This document shows positions 1 to 8,473 of a stretch of DNA of 64,000 nt, piece after piece. Numbering within the stretch: the first letter of the stretch is position 1; the number at the start of each line of letters is the position of its first letter. The translations under genes were made by a program, and so were the position numbers. The notes below the pieces were generated by a model that was not told the DNA's origin, did not search any database, and was given only the letters and a program-made list of their open reading frames with translations. Source of the stretch: Syntrophomonas sp. (lineage in GTDB: Bacteria; Bacillota; Syntrophomonadia; Syntrophomonadales; Syntrophomonadaceae); assembly GCA_016841425.1 (NCBI GenBank), contig JAENZE010000001.1, positions 248,001 to 312,000 of the forward strand, read 5' to 3'.

Positions 1-962
1 TCTGTGGGGAAGAAACTGCGCTGATGGCATCCATCGAAGGTAATGTTGGCGAACCCAGGGATAAGTATCTCTTTCCCGCTGAAAAGGGATTGTGGGGATA
101 TCCTACTATCATCAATAATGTCGAGACCTGGGCTAATATTCCAGTGATTATTAATCAAGGTGCACAAGAATTCACATCCATAGGAACAGAAAAGAGCACA
201 GGAACCAAAGTGTTTTCGCTGGTTGGTAAAGTTGTAAACACTGGATTAGTAGAAGTGCCTATGGGTACTACTCTAAGAGAAATAATCTTTGAAATCGGCG
301 GGGGCATTTTAAAGGGCCGGCGATTTAAAGCTGTTCAGACCGGAGGACCTTCAGGGGGGTGTATTCCAGCAGATCTGCTAGACCTGGAGCTGGACTTTGA
401 TTCCCTGAGCAAAGCAGGTTCTATGATGGGCTCCGGCGGGCTGATAGTAATGGATGAGCGTACCTGCATGGTGGAAGTGGCCCGCTATTATCTGAATTTC
501 CTGGCGGGTGAATCCTGCGGTAAGTGTGTTCCTTGTCGCGAAGGTATCCGGCGCATGCTGGAGATACTCTCAAGAATATGTGATGGTAAAGGGCAGTCAG
601 GCGATCTGGAACTTTTGGAGGATCTGGCGGAGACGGTGCGAGATGCTTCTCTGTGCGGGCTGGGTAAGACTGCTCCCAATCCCGTATTGTCCACAATCAG
701 GTATTTCCGAGATGAATATTTGGCCCACATAGAAGAACACCAGTGTCCGGCCGGGATCTGCCGCAGCTTGACCCGGTTTTCCATTGATCCAGAAAAATGT
801 ACCGGGTGTAGTTTGTGTAAAAAGAACTGTCCTGCCGATTGCATAATTGGAGAGCTAAAAGAAGCTCATTGGATCGATATTAATAAGTGTATTAAATGTG
901 GTTCGTGTGTTGATACCTGCAAGTTTGAAGCAGTTGTCATCGGTAAGGAGGGAGGAAAATGA
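1..962 (+). CDS. NuoF-like NADH-binding flavoprotein subunit with C-terminal ferredoxin domain (5' partial)
   Basis: The reading frame is already open at base 3, where the codons spell CGEETAL, the family motif found in mid NuoF, so the true start lies left of the window. The visible part covers the end of the FMN/NADH domain, the SLBB domain, and the NuoF [4Fe-4S] motif [12 protein letters not shown] tail with two further four-cysteine clusters follows ([11 protein letters not shown] and [11 protein letters not shown]). This tail is typical of HydB/HndC-type subunits of NAD(P)-linked hydrogenases and other cytoplasmic oxidoreductase complexes, not of plain NuoF. The subunit would pass electrons between NAD(H) and iron-sulfur partners. 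Its stop overlaps the next start (ATGA), which implies translational coupling. The catalytic partner is not in view. Confidence 0.93.
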   Translation, partial: CGEETALMASIEGNVGEPRDKYLFPAEKGLWGYPTIINNVETWANIPVIINQGAQEFTSIGTEKSTGTKVFSLVGKVVNTGLVEVPMGTTLREIIFEIGGGILKGRRFKAVQTGGPSGGCIPADLLDLELDFDSLSKAGSMMGSGGLIVMDERTCMVEVARYYLNFLAGESCGKCVPCREGIRRMLEILSRICDGKGQSGDLELLEDLAETVRDASLCGLGKTAPNPVLSTIRYFRDEYLAHIEEHQCPAGICRSLTRFSIDPEKCTGCSLCKKNCPADCIIGELKEAHWIDINKCIKCGSCVDTCKFEAVVIGKEGGK

Positions 963-1696
963 AAATACTGATAGATGACCTGGAGGTAGAGGTCACACAT
1001 GGGGAAACTATTCTTACATCAGCCAGGAAAGCAGGTATTCATATTCCTACCCTCTGCTACCACGAAGCTTTTGAGGGACAGGGAAGATGCCGCCTCTGTT
1101 TGGTAGAAGTAGACTGCCGGGGTGTAAAGCAAGTGGTAACCTCCTGCACCTATCCGGTTACTGAAGAAATAACAGTCAGGACCTCCACCCCCGGGATTGA
1201 AAAGATGAGAAAGAATATTGTGATGCTCCTATACAAACAGGCTTCTGCCAGCACTATATTACATGATATGTACCTGGAATATGGATGTTCGGAAAACTCT
1301 CTGAGTGATAACCCGGAAGAAAAGTGTATGGTCTGCAACCTGTGTGTTTTAGCCTGTGAAGAGATGGGAAGCAGTGCGATATCCCTCATAATGCGAGGTA
1401 CCGAAAAAAGGGCAGCCACTCCGTACGATGAAGCATCAGAGGTGTGTTTGGGGTGCGGTGCATGTGCAGCTATATGTCCTACTCAGGCCATAGAAGTTAT
1501 TGAGCGAGATGGATACCGGATTATCTGGAATAAGAAGTTTACACTCCTAAAATGCCAGCACTGTGGCAGGTCTTTTGCGACCGAGGAGCAGCTGGCTTAC
1601 ATCGATTCAAAAGGGAAATATGCAGATCCAGATAGCCTCATTTGTTTGAACTGCCGACGAAAAATGACTGCCGAAAAGATAGGGATATTTACCTGA
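959..1696 (+). CDS. NuoG-like [2Fe-2S]/2[4Fe-4S] electron-transfer subunit
   Basis: A 245-residue iron-sulfur protein. Residues about 1-75 form a plant-type [2Fe-2S] ferredoxin domain (Cys in [14 protein letters not shown] and SCTYPV). The middle carries two four-cysteine [4Fe-4S] motifs, [11 protein letters not shown] and [11 protein letters not shown]. The His-Cys3 cluster motif normally found between these parts in NuoG is not evident. The C-terminus has two more CxxC pairs (CQHCG and CLNCRR), which look like a zinc ribbon. It lacks any molybdopterin domain, so it is a HoxU/HydC-like relay and not a catalytic subunit. It overlaps the preceding NuoF-like gene by four bases and shares its complex. 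Its substrate enzyme must be encoded outside the window. Confidence 0.88.
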   Translation: MKILIDDLEVEVTHGETILTSARKAGIHIPTLCYHEAFEGQGRCRLCLVEVDCRGVKQVVTSCTYPVTEEITVRTSTPGIEKMRKNIVMLLYKQASASTILHDMYLEYGCSENSLSDNPEEKCMVCNLCVLACEEMGSSAISLIMRGTEKRAATPYDEASEVCLGCGACAAICPTQAIEVIERDGYRIIWNKKFTLLKCQHCGRSFATEEQLAYIDSKGKYADPDSLICLNCRRKMTAEKIGIFT

Positions 1697-1722
1697 GGTC
1701 ACAGGTCTGGAGGTGAAAAGCA

Positions 1723-1953
1723 GTGAAAATCACTGTTAAACTCTTTGCTTATCTGCGTGCGGGACGATTTAAAATCAGCTCAATGGATTTGCCTGAAGAC
1801 TGCACAGTGCAAGAAGTATTAGAAATGCTGGCTATTTCCAGAAAAGAAATGGAAATTGGGATTATTATGATAAACGGAAAACGGGCCAGTTTTAACAGCA
1901 TATTAAAAGGGAATGACACTCTGGCCATTTTCCCCCCGGTTGCAGGTGGTTGA
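1723..1953 (+). CDS. MoaD/ThiS-family sulfur carrier protein
   Basis: A 76-residue beta-grasp protein ending in the family's C-terminal Gly-Gly (FPPVAGG), the residue pair that is adenylated and thiocarboxylated by an E1-like enzyme. The start is GTG at 1723, with AGGTG at 1711-1715 upstream. The next gene is a ThiF-like E1, separated by one base, which fits a carrier/activator pair. MoaD supplies sulfur to the dithiolene of molybdopterin. Placement beside NuoF/NuoG-like subunits suggests a role in tungsten- or molybdenum-pterin assembly for the linked enzyme. That assignment is inference; a ThiS-like role cannot be excluded from sequence alone. Confidence 0.8.
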   Translation: MKITVKLFAYLRAGRFKISSMDLPEDCTVQEVLEMLAISRKEMEIGIIMINGKRASFNSILKGNDTLAIFPPVAGG

Positions 1954-1954
1954 T

Positions 1955-2782
1955 ATGAAGAAGAAATTGCTGGAACTGCTTAATGATTCCAAATATAGTC
2001 TTTCGTTTTCCATAACTGATGAGTTAAGTATAGCAGGGAAAACGGGTTATACTCTGAACCAAGTCGAGGATACCGCCCTGGAACGGGGCATCGTCCCACT
2101 GCGTTATCAGCGCAACATGGGAGCCATAAACATTTATGAACAACGCAAGCTTTTGCATTCCCGGGTTGGTGTAATCGGCTGCGGAGGGTTGGGAGGATTT
2201 GTCATTGAAGAACTTGCGCGATTGGGAATCGGTGAAATAAGCGCATGGGATTATGATTACTTTCAGGAACACAACCTTAACCGTCAGCTCATGTCGGAAT
2301 TCAGGCTCATCGGACATTCAAAGATTGAAGCAGTAAGTCGACGGGTCAGGAGGATAAACCCGGGTATCGAGTTTAATGGAATGTATCGTGAGTTTAATGA
2401 AAAGGAAGATAAAGAGTTATTAAATAAAATGCAGGTGATAGTGGATGCACTGGATAGTGTCCAGGCTCGGTTGGAGCTTAGCAGAGCCTGCCGCAACTAT
2501 GGTATTCCCATGGTCCACGGGGCTGTAAATACCTGGTATGGTCAAGTATCAACTCAGTTTCCTGGTGAAGACGTCATAGAACAAATATATGCAGGAAAAG
2601 AGAAGTATAGACTGGATGAAAGAAGTGTACTGGTTTTCACCGCTTCTCTGGTGGCCAGCCTGCAGGCAGCAGAAGTGCTTAAAATAATATTGAATAGAGG
2701 AAATCTATTACGACAAAAAATAATGCTGGTAGACATGCTGTCCATGGACATGGAAATTATTGATATACCAAAGAACGACTAA
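1955..2782 (+). CDS. ThiF/MoeB/HesA-family E1-like adenylyltransferase
   Basis: A 275-residue E1-like protein. The Rossmann nucleotide-binding motif is VGVIGCGGLGGF at about residues 70-81, followed by the conserved acidic and Arg region (DYDYFQEHNLNRQ). An ATG at 1913 in the same frame lies inside the carrier gene. The ATG at 1955 has AGGTGG at 1944-1949 and is the better start. A domain of about 55 residues precedes the E1 core. The protein has only two cysteines, so the paired CxxC zinc site of canonical MoeB/ThiF and an obvious catalytic cysteine are absent. It most likely adenylates the C-terminus of the adjacent MoaD-like protein. It is the last gene of this operon. Confidence 0.82.
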   Translation: MKKKLLELLNDSKYSLSFSITDELSIAGKTGYTLNQVEDTALERGIVPLRYQRNMGAINIYEQRKLLHSRVGVIGCGGLGGFVIEELARLGIGEISAWDYDYFQEHNLNRQLMSEFRLIGHSKIEAVSRRVRRINPGIEFNGMYREFNEKEDKELLNKMQVIVDALDSVQARLELSRACRNYGIPMVHGAVNTWYGQVSTQFPGEDVIEQIYAGKEKYRLDERSVLVFTASLVASLQAAEVLKIILNRGNLLRQKIMLVDMLSMDMEIIDIPKND

Positions 2783-2853
2783 CACACTCCCTGGTTTGTC
2801 CTTGATATTCTTTATCCAATAAGTCGAATAATGAGCGAAAATAACCCCTATAT

Positions 2854-4956
2854 ATGACAAAGAGTGTCAAATTTCCCAAAGGTTATGGAAGCACTATTGT
2901 CAAAATCATACATGGTAAGACCTGGTGTGATTTTTTTCACAGTACTGAATTGGATGAAAATCCCAAAATATTAAAGGCAAGGCTTAGTTTGGAGAATGAT
3001 GTCATGTTAGTAAAAGAAGATATTGTCCGGGAATGTAATGACGATAATGAGCAATTCCGTGAACAAGTACCAGTTCCGGAATTGATAACAACCGATATTA
3101 AAGAGTCAGAGAATTACTCTGACAGCAGTCAGAATATGATAATAGAGATGCAGAATAAGCTTCGCTTGAGTCAAGAGCGCTACTATAATGTGGTAAACAG
3201 CAGGAGTGAACTGGTGATATGCTGTAGTCCCGCTGCAGTTTTTACTTGTGTTAACCAGTCTTTCTGCCGTTTCTTTCAAAAAAATGAGGCGGAAGTGATA
3301 GGAACAAGTTTCCTGGACCTTATTTATGAGCCCGATAGGGAAGCCGTAAGGAAATCACTCCTGAGCATGAAAAAGGAAGAACCCGAATTTATATTTCCCT
3401 GGAGAATCATTAAGCCGGATGGTCGTATTGGCTGGCAGGAGTGGAATGCCCGGGCAATATTTGATGAGCAGGGAATTATGATAGAATTTCAAGCTGTTGG
3501 CAGGGATATATCTGAACGCCTGGAAATGGAATGGGCATTGAAAGAATCAGAAGCATATTATAGGGCTACCTTTGAAAGTACTGGAACAGCTATGATGATA
3601 TACAGGTATGATATGCAAATCATACTCGTAAATACTGAGTTTGAGAAACTGTCCGGCTATAAACGAGAAGAAATAGAATATAAAATGAAATGGACTAATT
3701 TTATCGATCAACGTGATCTGGACATGATGATCGGTTATCATTTCAGGCGGCAATCAAATGATCATAAGGTGCCGGACAACTATGAGTTTCATTTTCGAGA
3801 TCGCTGGGGTAATATAAAGAATATTTTCTTAACGGTAGCGGTAATTCATGAAAATCAGACCGTGGTGGCTTCTTTTATGGACATTACTGAACGCAAGAAA
3901 ATGGAACAAGCTCTGCTGCAGTCTGAAAGAAGATATTTATCGATTTTAAATGCATGTCCCAACGAACTTTCCATTTCGACCATAGATGAAGGAAGATTCA
4001 TTGATGTAAACCATCAAATGTGTAAAACCGTAGGTAGATCATATAATGAAATAATAGGCTATACATCTCTGGAATTGGGGATATGGGTCAATCCAGAAGA
4101 CAGAGATGAACTGGTGGCAATCCTAAAAGAAAACGGTTCAGTACGTAATCGTGAATATACTCTGCGGTCCAAAACAGGGAGAGAAATAATAGCTCTGGTA
4201 TCAGCCGAGATTTATGATTTTGAAGGAAAGCAGTATATGATACTTATCACCAACGATATAAGTGAAAAAAAACAGATGGAAAAAGAGCTGGCCAGATTAG
4301 ATCAGCTTAATCTGGTAGGTGAAATAGCAGCTAGCATTGGTCATGAAGTACGTAATCCCATGACCAGTGTCCGGGGATTTTTACAATTACTAAAAGACTA
4401 TGAGAATTTTGAGTTTTACAGTGAATACTTTAACTTGATGATCGAAGAACTGGACAGTGCCAACCAGATAATTACTGAATTTTTGAGTATGGCACGACAT
4501 AAAAATGTAGACTTACAGCTGCGAAACTTGAATTCAATTGTTATGAGTGTAGCGCCCTTAATAAAGGCGGACGCTGCAGCCCAGGATAAGTGTATGGAAC
4601 TTCAGTTAAATGAAGTAGTTGAAATAATGCTGGATGAAAAAGAGATACGTCAATTACTCTGCAACCTGTCCAGAAATGGACTGGAGTCAATGGAAGCGGG
4701 TAAAAGACTTTTAATAAGAACATACATGAAAGAGAATAAGATAATTCTATCCGTGAAAGATGAAGGAAGCGGTATACCTAGAGACGTGATTGATAAAATT
4801 GGCGTCCCCTTTTTCACCACCAAAGAAAAGGGAACCGGGTTAGGGCTGCCAGTCTGTTACAGCATTGCTGCTCGTCATAAGGCCAGCATTCAGATGGAAA
4901 CCGGTAAGTTTGGTACCACCTTTTATGTATCCTTTGATTTGCCTGACAGTGAATAA
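2854..4956 (+). CDS. Multi-PAS sensor histidine kinase, cytoplasmic
   Basis: A 700-residue kinase with no hydrophobic membrane segment. An unassigned N-terminal stretch of about 100 residues is followed by three PAS/PAC repeats (about 105-225, 230-345 and 350-475), each ending in a DISER/DITER/DISEK-like linker. The phosphoacceptor helix contains GHEVRNPMTS with the histidine near residue 497. The ATPase domain has the N-box NLSRNGLESM and G-box KGTGLGLP. The layout resembles the KinA/KinE sporulation-type kinases and AtoS-like sensors. No response regulator lies beside it, so it is an orphan, and a phosphorelay role is only a guess. The start at 2854 has no convincing ribosome site. A downstream ATG at 3004 is an alternative. 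Confidence 0.88.
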   Translation: MTKSVKFPKGYGSTIVKIIHGKTWCDFFHSTELDENPKILKARLSLENDVMLVKEDIVRECNDDNEQFREQVPVPELITTDIKESENYSDSSQNMIIEMQNKLRLSQERYYNVVNSRSELVICCSPAAVFTCVNQSFCRFFQKNEAEVIGTSFLDLIYEPDREAVRKSLLSMKKEEPEFIFPWRIIKPDGRIGWQEWNARAIFDEQGIMIEFQAVGRDISERLEMEWALKESEAYYRATFESTGTAMMIYRYDMQIILVNTEFEKLSGYKREEIEYKMKWTNFIDQRDLDMMIGYHFRRQSNDHKVPDNYEFHFRDRWGNIKNIFLTVAVIHENQTVVASFMDITERKKMEQALLQSERRYLSILNACPNELSISTIDEGRFIDVNHQMCKTVGRSYNEIIGYTSLELGIWVNPEDRDELVAILKENGSVRNREYTLRSKTGREIIALVSAEIYDFEGKQYMILITNDISEKKQMEKELARLDQLNLVGEIAASIGHEVRNPMTSVRGFLQLLKDYENFEFYSEYFNLMIEELDSANQIITEFLSMARHKNVDLQLRNLNSIVMSVAPLIKADAAAQDKCMELQLNEVVEIMLDEKEIRQLLCNLSRNGLESMEAGKRLLIRTYMKENKIILSVKDEGSGIPRDVIDKIGVPFFTTKEKGTGLGLPVCYSIAARHKASIQMETGKFGTTFYVSFDLPDSE

Positions 4957-5588
4957 ACTTGCTTGTTTGCGAGCCTGCAGTTAGCTTCAGGCAACATTTT
5001 CAGGAGGCTCTATAATATTCTACATCAGTGCCTTTACCAACTATTAGTAAAATACGGCTGACCAGGTAAATATAACCATCCAATATTTTTCCCCCCTCAA
5101 TTATTTTTTAAAGAGCAACAAACCTGAAACGACATTGAGTGGCGATAAAGCTGAAAAATTAATACGTGAACGTAATATTGGCTATTTAGCAAAAGGGGAC
5201 TAAACCTTTAATTGTATATTATGAGACAGGTGAAGAAACGCTATTATTTTATTTATTTTTTAAACAGAAAACTAGAAATGATGGAGTTTACAGAGTGGCA
5301 GATAAAGATTCGCGGCAAGCTTGAACTAACTGCAAATGGCATTAAAAATCAGGCATTTTAGTTAATTGTGTGAACAAAAATGGCGAATGAAAGAAAAATA
5401 TTAACAAATAAGTCTAAAATCACGATTTTTTTCACATATGGTATACAATAAAACTTAGTAAAGTGGACAGGTGTTGCTGGTTGGTTAGAATACAGAGTCT
5501 GAAGGGAGGGTAGAAGACTAGGTAGTAATTTTTTCATGTTTTCAGCAATAATCTGACTAATTATTATTAGGGGAGAGTGAAGATAAGA
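4957..5588. other. Long intergenic region with possible gene remnant and focA leader
   Basis: There is no intact gene here. Two overlapping open stretches without a usable start codon lie at about 5099-5203 and 5190-5324. They join across a one-base frame change (ending YLAKGD in the first, continuing KPLIVYYETGEE in the second), so this may be a decayed small gene. The last 150 bases are AT-rich and would carry the focA promoter. I could not fix a confident -35/-10 pair. Confidence 0.35.
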
Positions 5589-6479
5589 ATGAACTTTTTA
5601 TCACCTGCAGAAATCGCTGCAGCCGCATGTAATGCTGGTAAAGCGAAGGCTGAAATGGCATTTGGAAAACTTTTTGTATTAGGGATACTGGCCGGGGTTT
5701 ATATCGGTTTTGGGGCTAATCTGGCTACCAAAATAGGCGCTTGTGAGGATGCTGCCAGTGCTGGCGGAGTATTCCTGTTTGGCGCTGTATTCTCCGTTGG
5801 ATTGATGTTAGTTGTAATCGCTGGTGCTGAACTTTTCACCGGCAATAATATGGCCTGCTTTATTTCAGCCATGAATGGCCAGGCAGGCTGGGGTGGACTC
5901 CTGTATAACTGGGTAGTCGTTTATGCTGCCAACTTTGTTGGTTCAGTCTTGTTAGTTTATATCATTTTCTGGGGCCTCTACTGGTCTTCCAAGGATGCTA
6001 ATGGCGCTATGATTCTATCAGCTATGGGCATCAAAGCTCTAGGGATAGCAAAAGGAAAAATGGCATTAACATTTGGTCAGGCATTCTGTCGGGCTATATG
6101 CTGTAACTGGCTGGTTTGCCTGGCTGTCTGGCTGGCTTTTGCGTCCAAGGATGTTGTTGGTAAAATATTTGGTATTTTCTTCCCGATTATGGCTTTCGTA
6201 TCCAGTGGATTTGAGCATTGCGTTGCCAATATGTTCTTTGTTCCGATGGGAATAACCATAGCTGGTGCTGCTCCTGATCTGGTAGCTGCACAATATAGCA
6301 TGTCAGTTGCAGATGTTGCTGCATATTTTAGCTATGGGCACTTTATAAGTGCTAATCTTATTCCGGTTACCCTCGGAAATATCGTGGGTGGTGCTTTATT
6401 CGTAGGAGGCGTTTACTGGTACACTTACATGAGACAGCCTGCGCCGGCAGCTAAAGTAGAAAAAGCTGCAAAAGGTTAG
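5589..6479 (+). CDS. focA: Formate/nitrite transporter family channel FocA
   Basis: A 296-residue member of the FNT family of pentameric formate channels with six membrane helices. The N-terminus MNFLSPAEIA is the family signature start, and conserved FNT segments such as GAELFTGNN and the C-terminal LGNIVGGALFVGG helix are present. A GTG at 5577 in frame has its purine-rich sequence only one base away, so the ATG at 5589 is preferred on homology. It lies directly before the nuoE-nuoF-fdhA formate dehydrogenase operon. It very probably moves formate made or used by that enzyme across the cytoplasmic membrane. The C-terminal tail is rich in Ala, Pro and Lys. Confidence 0.95.
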   Translation: MNFLSPAEIAAAACNAGKAKAEMAFGKLFVLGILAGVYIGFGANLATKIGACEDAASAGGVFLFGAVFSVGLMLVVIAGAELFTGNNMACFISAMNGQAGWGGLLYNWVVVYAANFVGSVLLVYIIFWGLYWSSKDANGAMILSAMGIKALGIAKGKMALTFGQAFCRAICCNWLVCLAVWLAFASKDVVGKIFGIFFPIMAFVSSGFEHCVANMFFVPMGITIAGAAPDLVAAQYSMSVADVAAYFSYGHFISANLIPVTLGNIVGGALFVGGVYWYTYMRQPAPAAKVEKAAKG

Positions 6480-6529
6480 AGGGCAACTACCTTTCAACTA
6501 AAGGAAAAAATTACTGACTTAGTGTGTAG

Positions 6530-6650
6530 AGCCCGCGGTATTATTTACTCAGGCGACATGTAACTAATTATTGTTTGTTGCGGCAAGAATGTTGCTGCTA
6601 TCATTTGGTGTAGTTAGGATATGTCCTTGAATAGATTATACCGCGGGTAT
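6530..6650 (+). ncRNA. Candidate structured RNA between focA and the fdh operon
   Basis: Nested complementary arms can be read directly. The outer stem is CCCGCGGTAT at 6532-6541 with ATACCGCGGG at 6638-6647 (10 bp). Middle stems are GACAT 6555-6559 with ATGTC 6621-6625 and TAACTA 6561-6566 with TAGTTA 6611-6616. The apical hairpin is GCGGCAA 6580-6586 with TTGCTGC 6592-6598. The element lies in the 284-base gap ahead of nuoE. It matches no riboswitch class I recognise, and no U-tract follows directly, so it does not look like a simple terminator. A leader regulating formate dehydrogenase is plausible but unproven. Confidence 0.45.
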
Positions 6651-6763
6651 ATACTCATGATTTTTTATTTTTTTATAGATACCTTAATCACAGAAAAGCT
6701 TATTTTTCATGCTGAGCCGTTGTTGTGTGAAGGCAAGAAAAAAGATTGAAAGGAGGGTGTGAA

Positions 6764-7210
6764 GTGGCCAATTATATGGATATCATCGCCAGCTGCAAAG
6801 ACAAACCAGGTGGAATCATCGAAGCGTTCCATGCAATCCAGAAGGAATATAACTATATTCCGGAAGAAGCCCTGCGGGAAGCAGCTAGAGCATTCAAAGT
6901 ATCCGAAGCCCAAGCATTTGGGGTAGCAACATTCTATTCTTATCTCTCGGTTAAAAAGAGAGGAAAGTATATCATTCGCATGTGTGAAAGTGCTCCCTGT
7001 CATGTGGCAGGAGCGGATGAAGTTCTGAAGGCACTGGAAGCTAATCTGGGAATTAAAGCAGGAGAAACGACCGAGGATGGAAAATTTACTCTGGAATTAA
7101 CCGAATGTGTAGGTCAATGTCAGGCTACCCCGGTAGTAACCATCAATAGTGAACCAGTCTTTAATGTGAAACCAGAAATGGTACCTGGACTTCTGGCCGG
7201 ATACAAATAA
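6764..7210 (+). CDS. NuoE-like [2Fe-2S] subunit of formate dehydrogenase complex 1
   Basis: A 148-residue thioredoxin-like ferredoxin. The four cluster cysteines are visible as CESAPC and CVGQC, separated by about 40 residues as in NuoE/HndA/HydC. The N-terminal helical domain is present. The GTG at 6764 follows AGGAGGGTG with good spacing. The in-frame TTG at 6746 precedes that ribosome site and is rejected. It relays electrons between the NuoF flavin subunit and the other clusters. It is the first gene of nuoE-nuoF-fdhA, with gaps of about 21 bases between genes. The product is 148 residues like the second copy at 12542-12988, but the sequences are clearly diverged. Confidence 0.93.
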   Translation: MANYMDIIASCKDKPGGIIEAFHAIQKEYNYIPEEALREAARAFKVSEAQAFGVATFYSYLSVKKRGKYIIRMCESAPCHVAGADEVLKALEANLGIKAGETTEDGKFTLELTECVGQCQATPVVTINSEPVFNVKPEMVPGLLAGYK

Positions 7211-7231
7211 GCAGGAAGGGAGGGAAAAAAT

Positions 7232-8452
7232 GTGGCACAGGAATATCGTGTTTTACTTGAACATGCAGACAAAATAAATCCTGAAAGCGCAGCAGATTAC
7301 GTGAAGGTTGGCGGATACAAAGGTCTGGAAAAGGCGCGCAGTATGAATCCTAAAGATTTAACTGAGGAAGTAAAGAAGTCCGGACTTAGAGGCCGTGGCG
7401 GCGCAGGATTTAATGCCGGTATGAAATGGAGTTTTGTACCTCAGTACCCGGAGACCAAATATGTGGTCTGCAACTTTGACGAAGGGGAACCGGGAACCTA
7501 TAAAGATAGAATAATATGCCAAAAAAATGCTCAGGCCCTTCTGGAAGGAATGGCTATATGCGGGCATGCAATTGGATCTAACAACGGATATATATATTGT
7601 AGAGGAGAATATCCGTTTGTGGTAGAAATGTTAAAGAAAGCGATTGGGAATGCAAAAGAATCAGGTGCTCTAGGAGAATTCAATATAGAAGTCCGTATGG
7701 GAGCAGGCGCCTATGTATGCGGCGAGGAAACTGCTCTTATTGAATCTATAGAAGGGCATCGAGGAGAGCCAAGATTTAAGCCCCCGTTTCCAGGTGTAGA
7801 AGGATTATGGCGTATGCCTACGGTAGTTAATAACGTAGAGACCTTTGCCTGCCTGCCCTATATACTCACCAATGGTGCAGATTGGTTTGCCGGCATAGGA
7901 GCCAAGAGTTATCCTGGAACCAAGGTGCTTACGCTTACAGGTGATATCGAAAATCCCACCTATTTTGAAGTTCCAACTGATTATCTGCTAAGAGATGTGA
8001 TATATGAATTGGGCGGCGGAGTAAAAGGTGGCAAGAAGCTGAAAGCAGTTCAGGTGGGAGGTACCTCAGGAGCTTTTATTCCACCTCAGAATATCGATAC
8101 CCCTATTGACTTTGATTCCATGAGTGCTATCGGAGCAGCTCTGGGTTCAGGGGCAGTATTCGTAATGGATGAAAGCAGAGACATAGTAGATACCATCAAC
8201 CGGATTGCAAAATTCTTTGAACATGAATCCTGCGGGCAGTGTACACCCTGCCGGGAAGGTACCCACCGCTGCAAGGAAATTATGGAGAAGATCAATACCG
8301 GAAGAGGAACCCTCAAGGATATAGAAAACCTGAAAGTACTGGCTAGAGTTATGCAAAAGGCATCATTGTGCGGTCTGGGACAAGCCGCTCCGATTCCTAT
8401 TACTTCGACTCTGGAACATTTTGAATATGAATACTTGAGAAAATTAATGTAG
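7232..8452 (+). CDS. NuoF-like NADH/FMN subunit of formate dehydrogenase complex 1
   Basis: A 406-residue flavoprotein. The FMN/NADH-binding glycine-rich motifs are GLRGRGGAGFNAG and CNFDEGEPGTYKDR near the N-terminus. The SLBB domain and the [4Fe-4S] motif SCGQCTPCREG with a distal Cys (ASLCGLG) are at the C-terminus. It lacks the extra ferredoxin tail of the subunit at the left edge of the window. The start is GTG at 7232 after GGAAGGGAGGG. An overlapping ATG at 7230 is out of frame. It would carry hydride from formate oxidation to NAD+, or the reverse for CO2 reduction. It is close to the product of 11296-12519, indicating an old duplication of the complex. Confidence 0.94.
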   Translation: MAQEYRVLLEHADKINPESAADYVKVGGYKGLEKARSMNPKDLTEEVKKSGLRGRGGAGFNAGMKWSFVPQYPETKYVVCNFDEGEPGTYKDRIICQKNAQALLEGMAICGHAIGSNNGYIYCRGEYPFVVEMLKKAIGNAKESGALGEFNIEVRMGAGAYVCGEETALIESIEGHRGEPRFKPPFPGVEGLWRMPTVVNNVETFACLPYILTNGADWFAGIGAKSYPGTKVLTLTGDIENPTYFEVPTDYLLRDVIYELGGGVKGGKKLKAVQVGGTSGAFIPPQNIDTPIDFDSMSAIGAALGSGAVFVMDESRDIVDTINRIAKFFEHESCGQCTPCREGTHRCKEIMEKINTGRGTLKDIENLKVLARVMQKASLCGLGQAAPIPITSTLEHFEYEYLRKLM

Positions 8453-8473
8453 CATAGAAGGGAGGGAAACGAA

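Noticed and set aside
421-844. Long minus-strand open frames inside the nuoF, nuoE and fdhA genes
   Set aside because: They overlap clear conserved genes on the other strand and have no recognisable domains; they reflect codon bias of the real genes. The same applies to antisense frames in lon, valS, mreB and minD.
5464-5479. Sigma-54-like TGG...TTGC upstream of focA
   Set aside because: The GG and GC dinucleotides are nine bases apart, one short of the required ten, and flanking consensus bases do not match.
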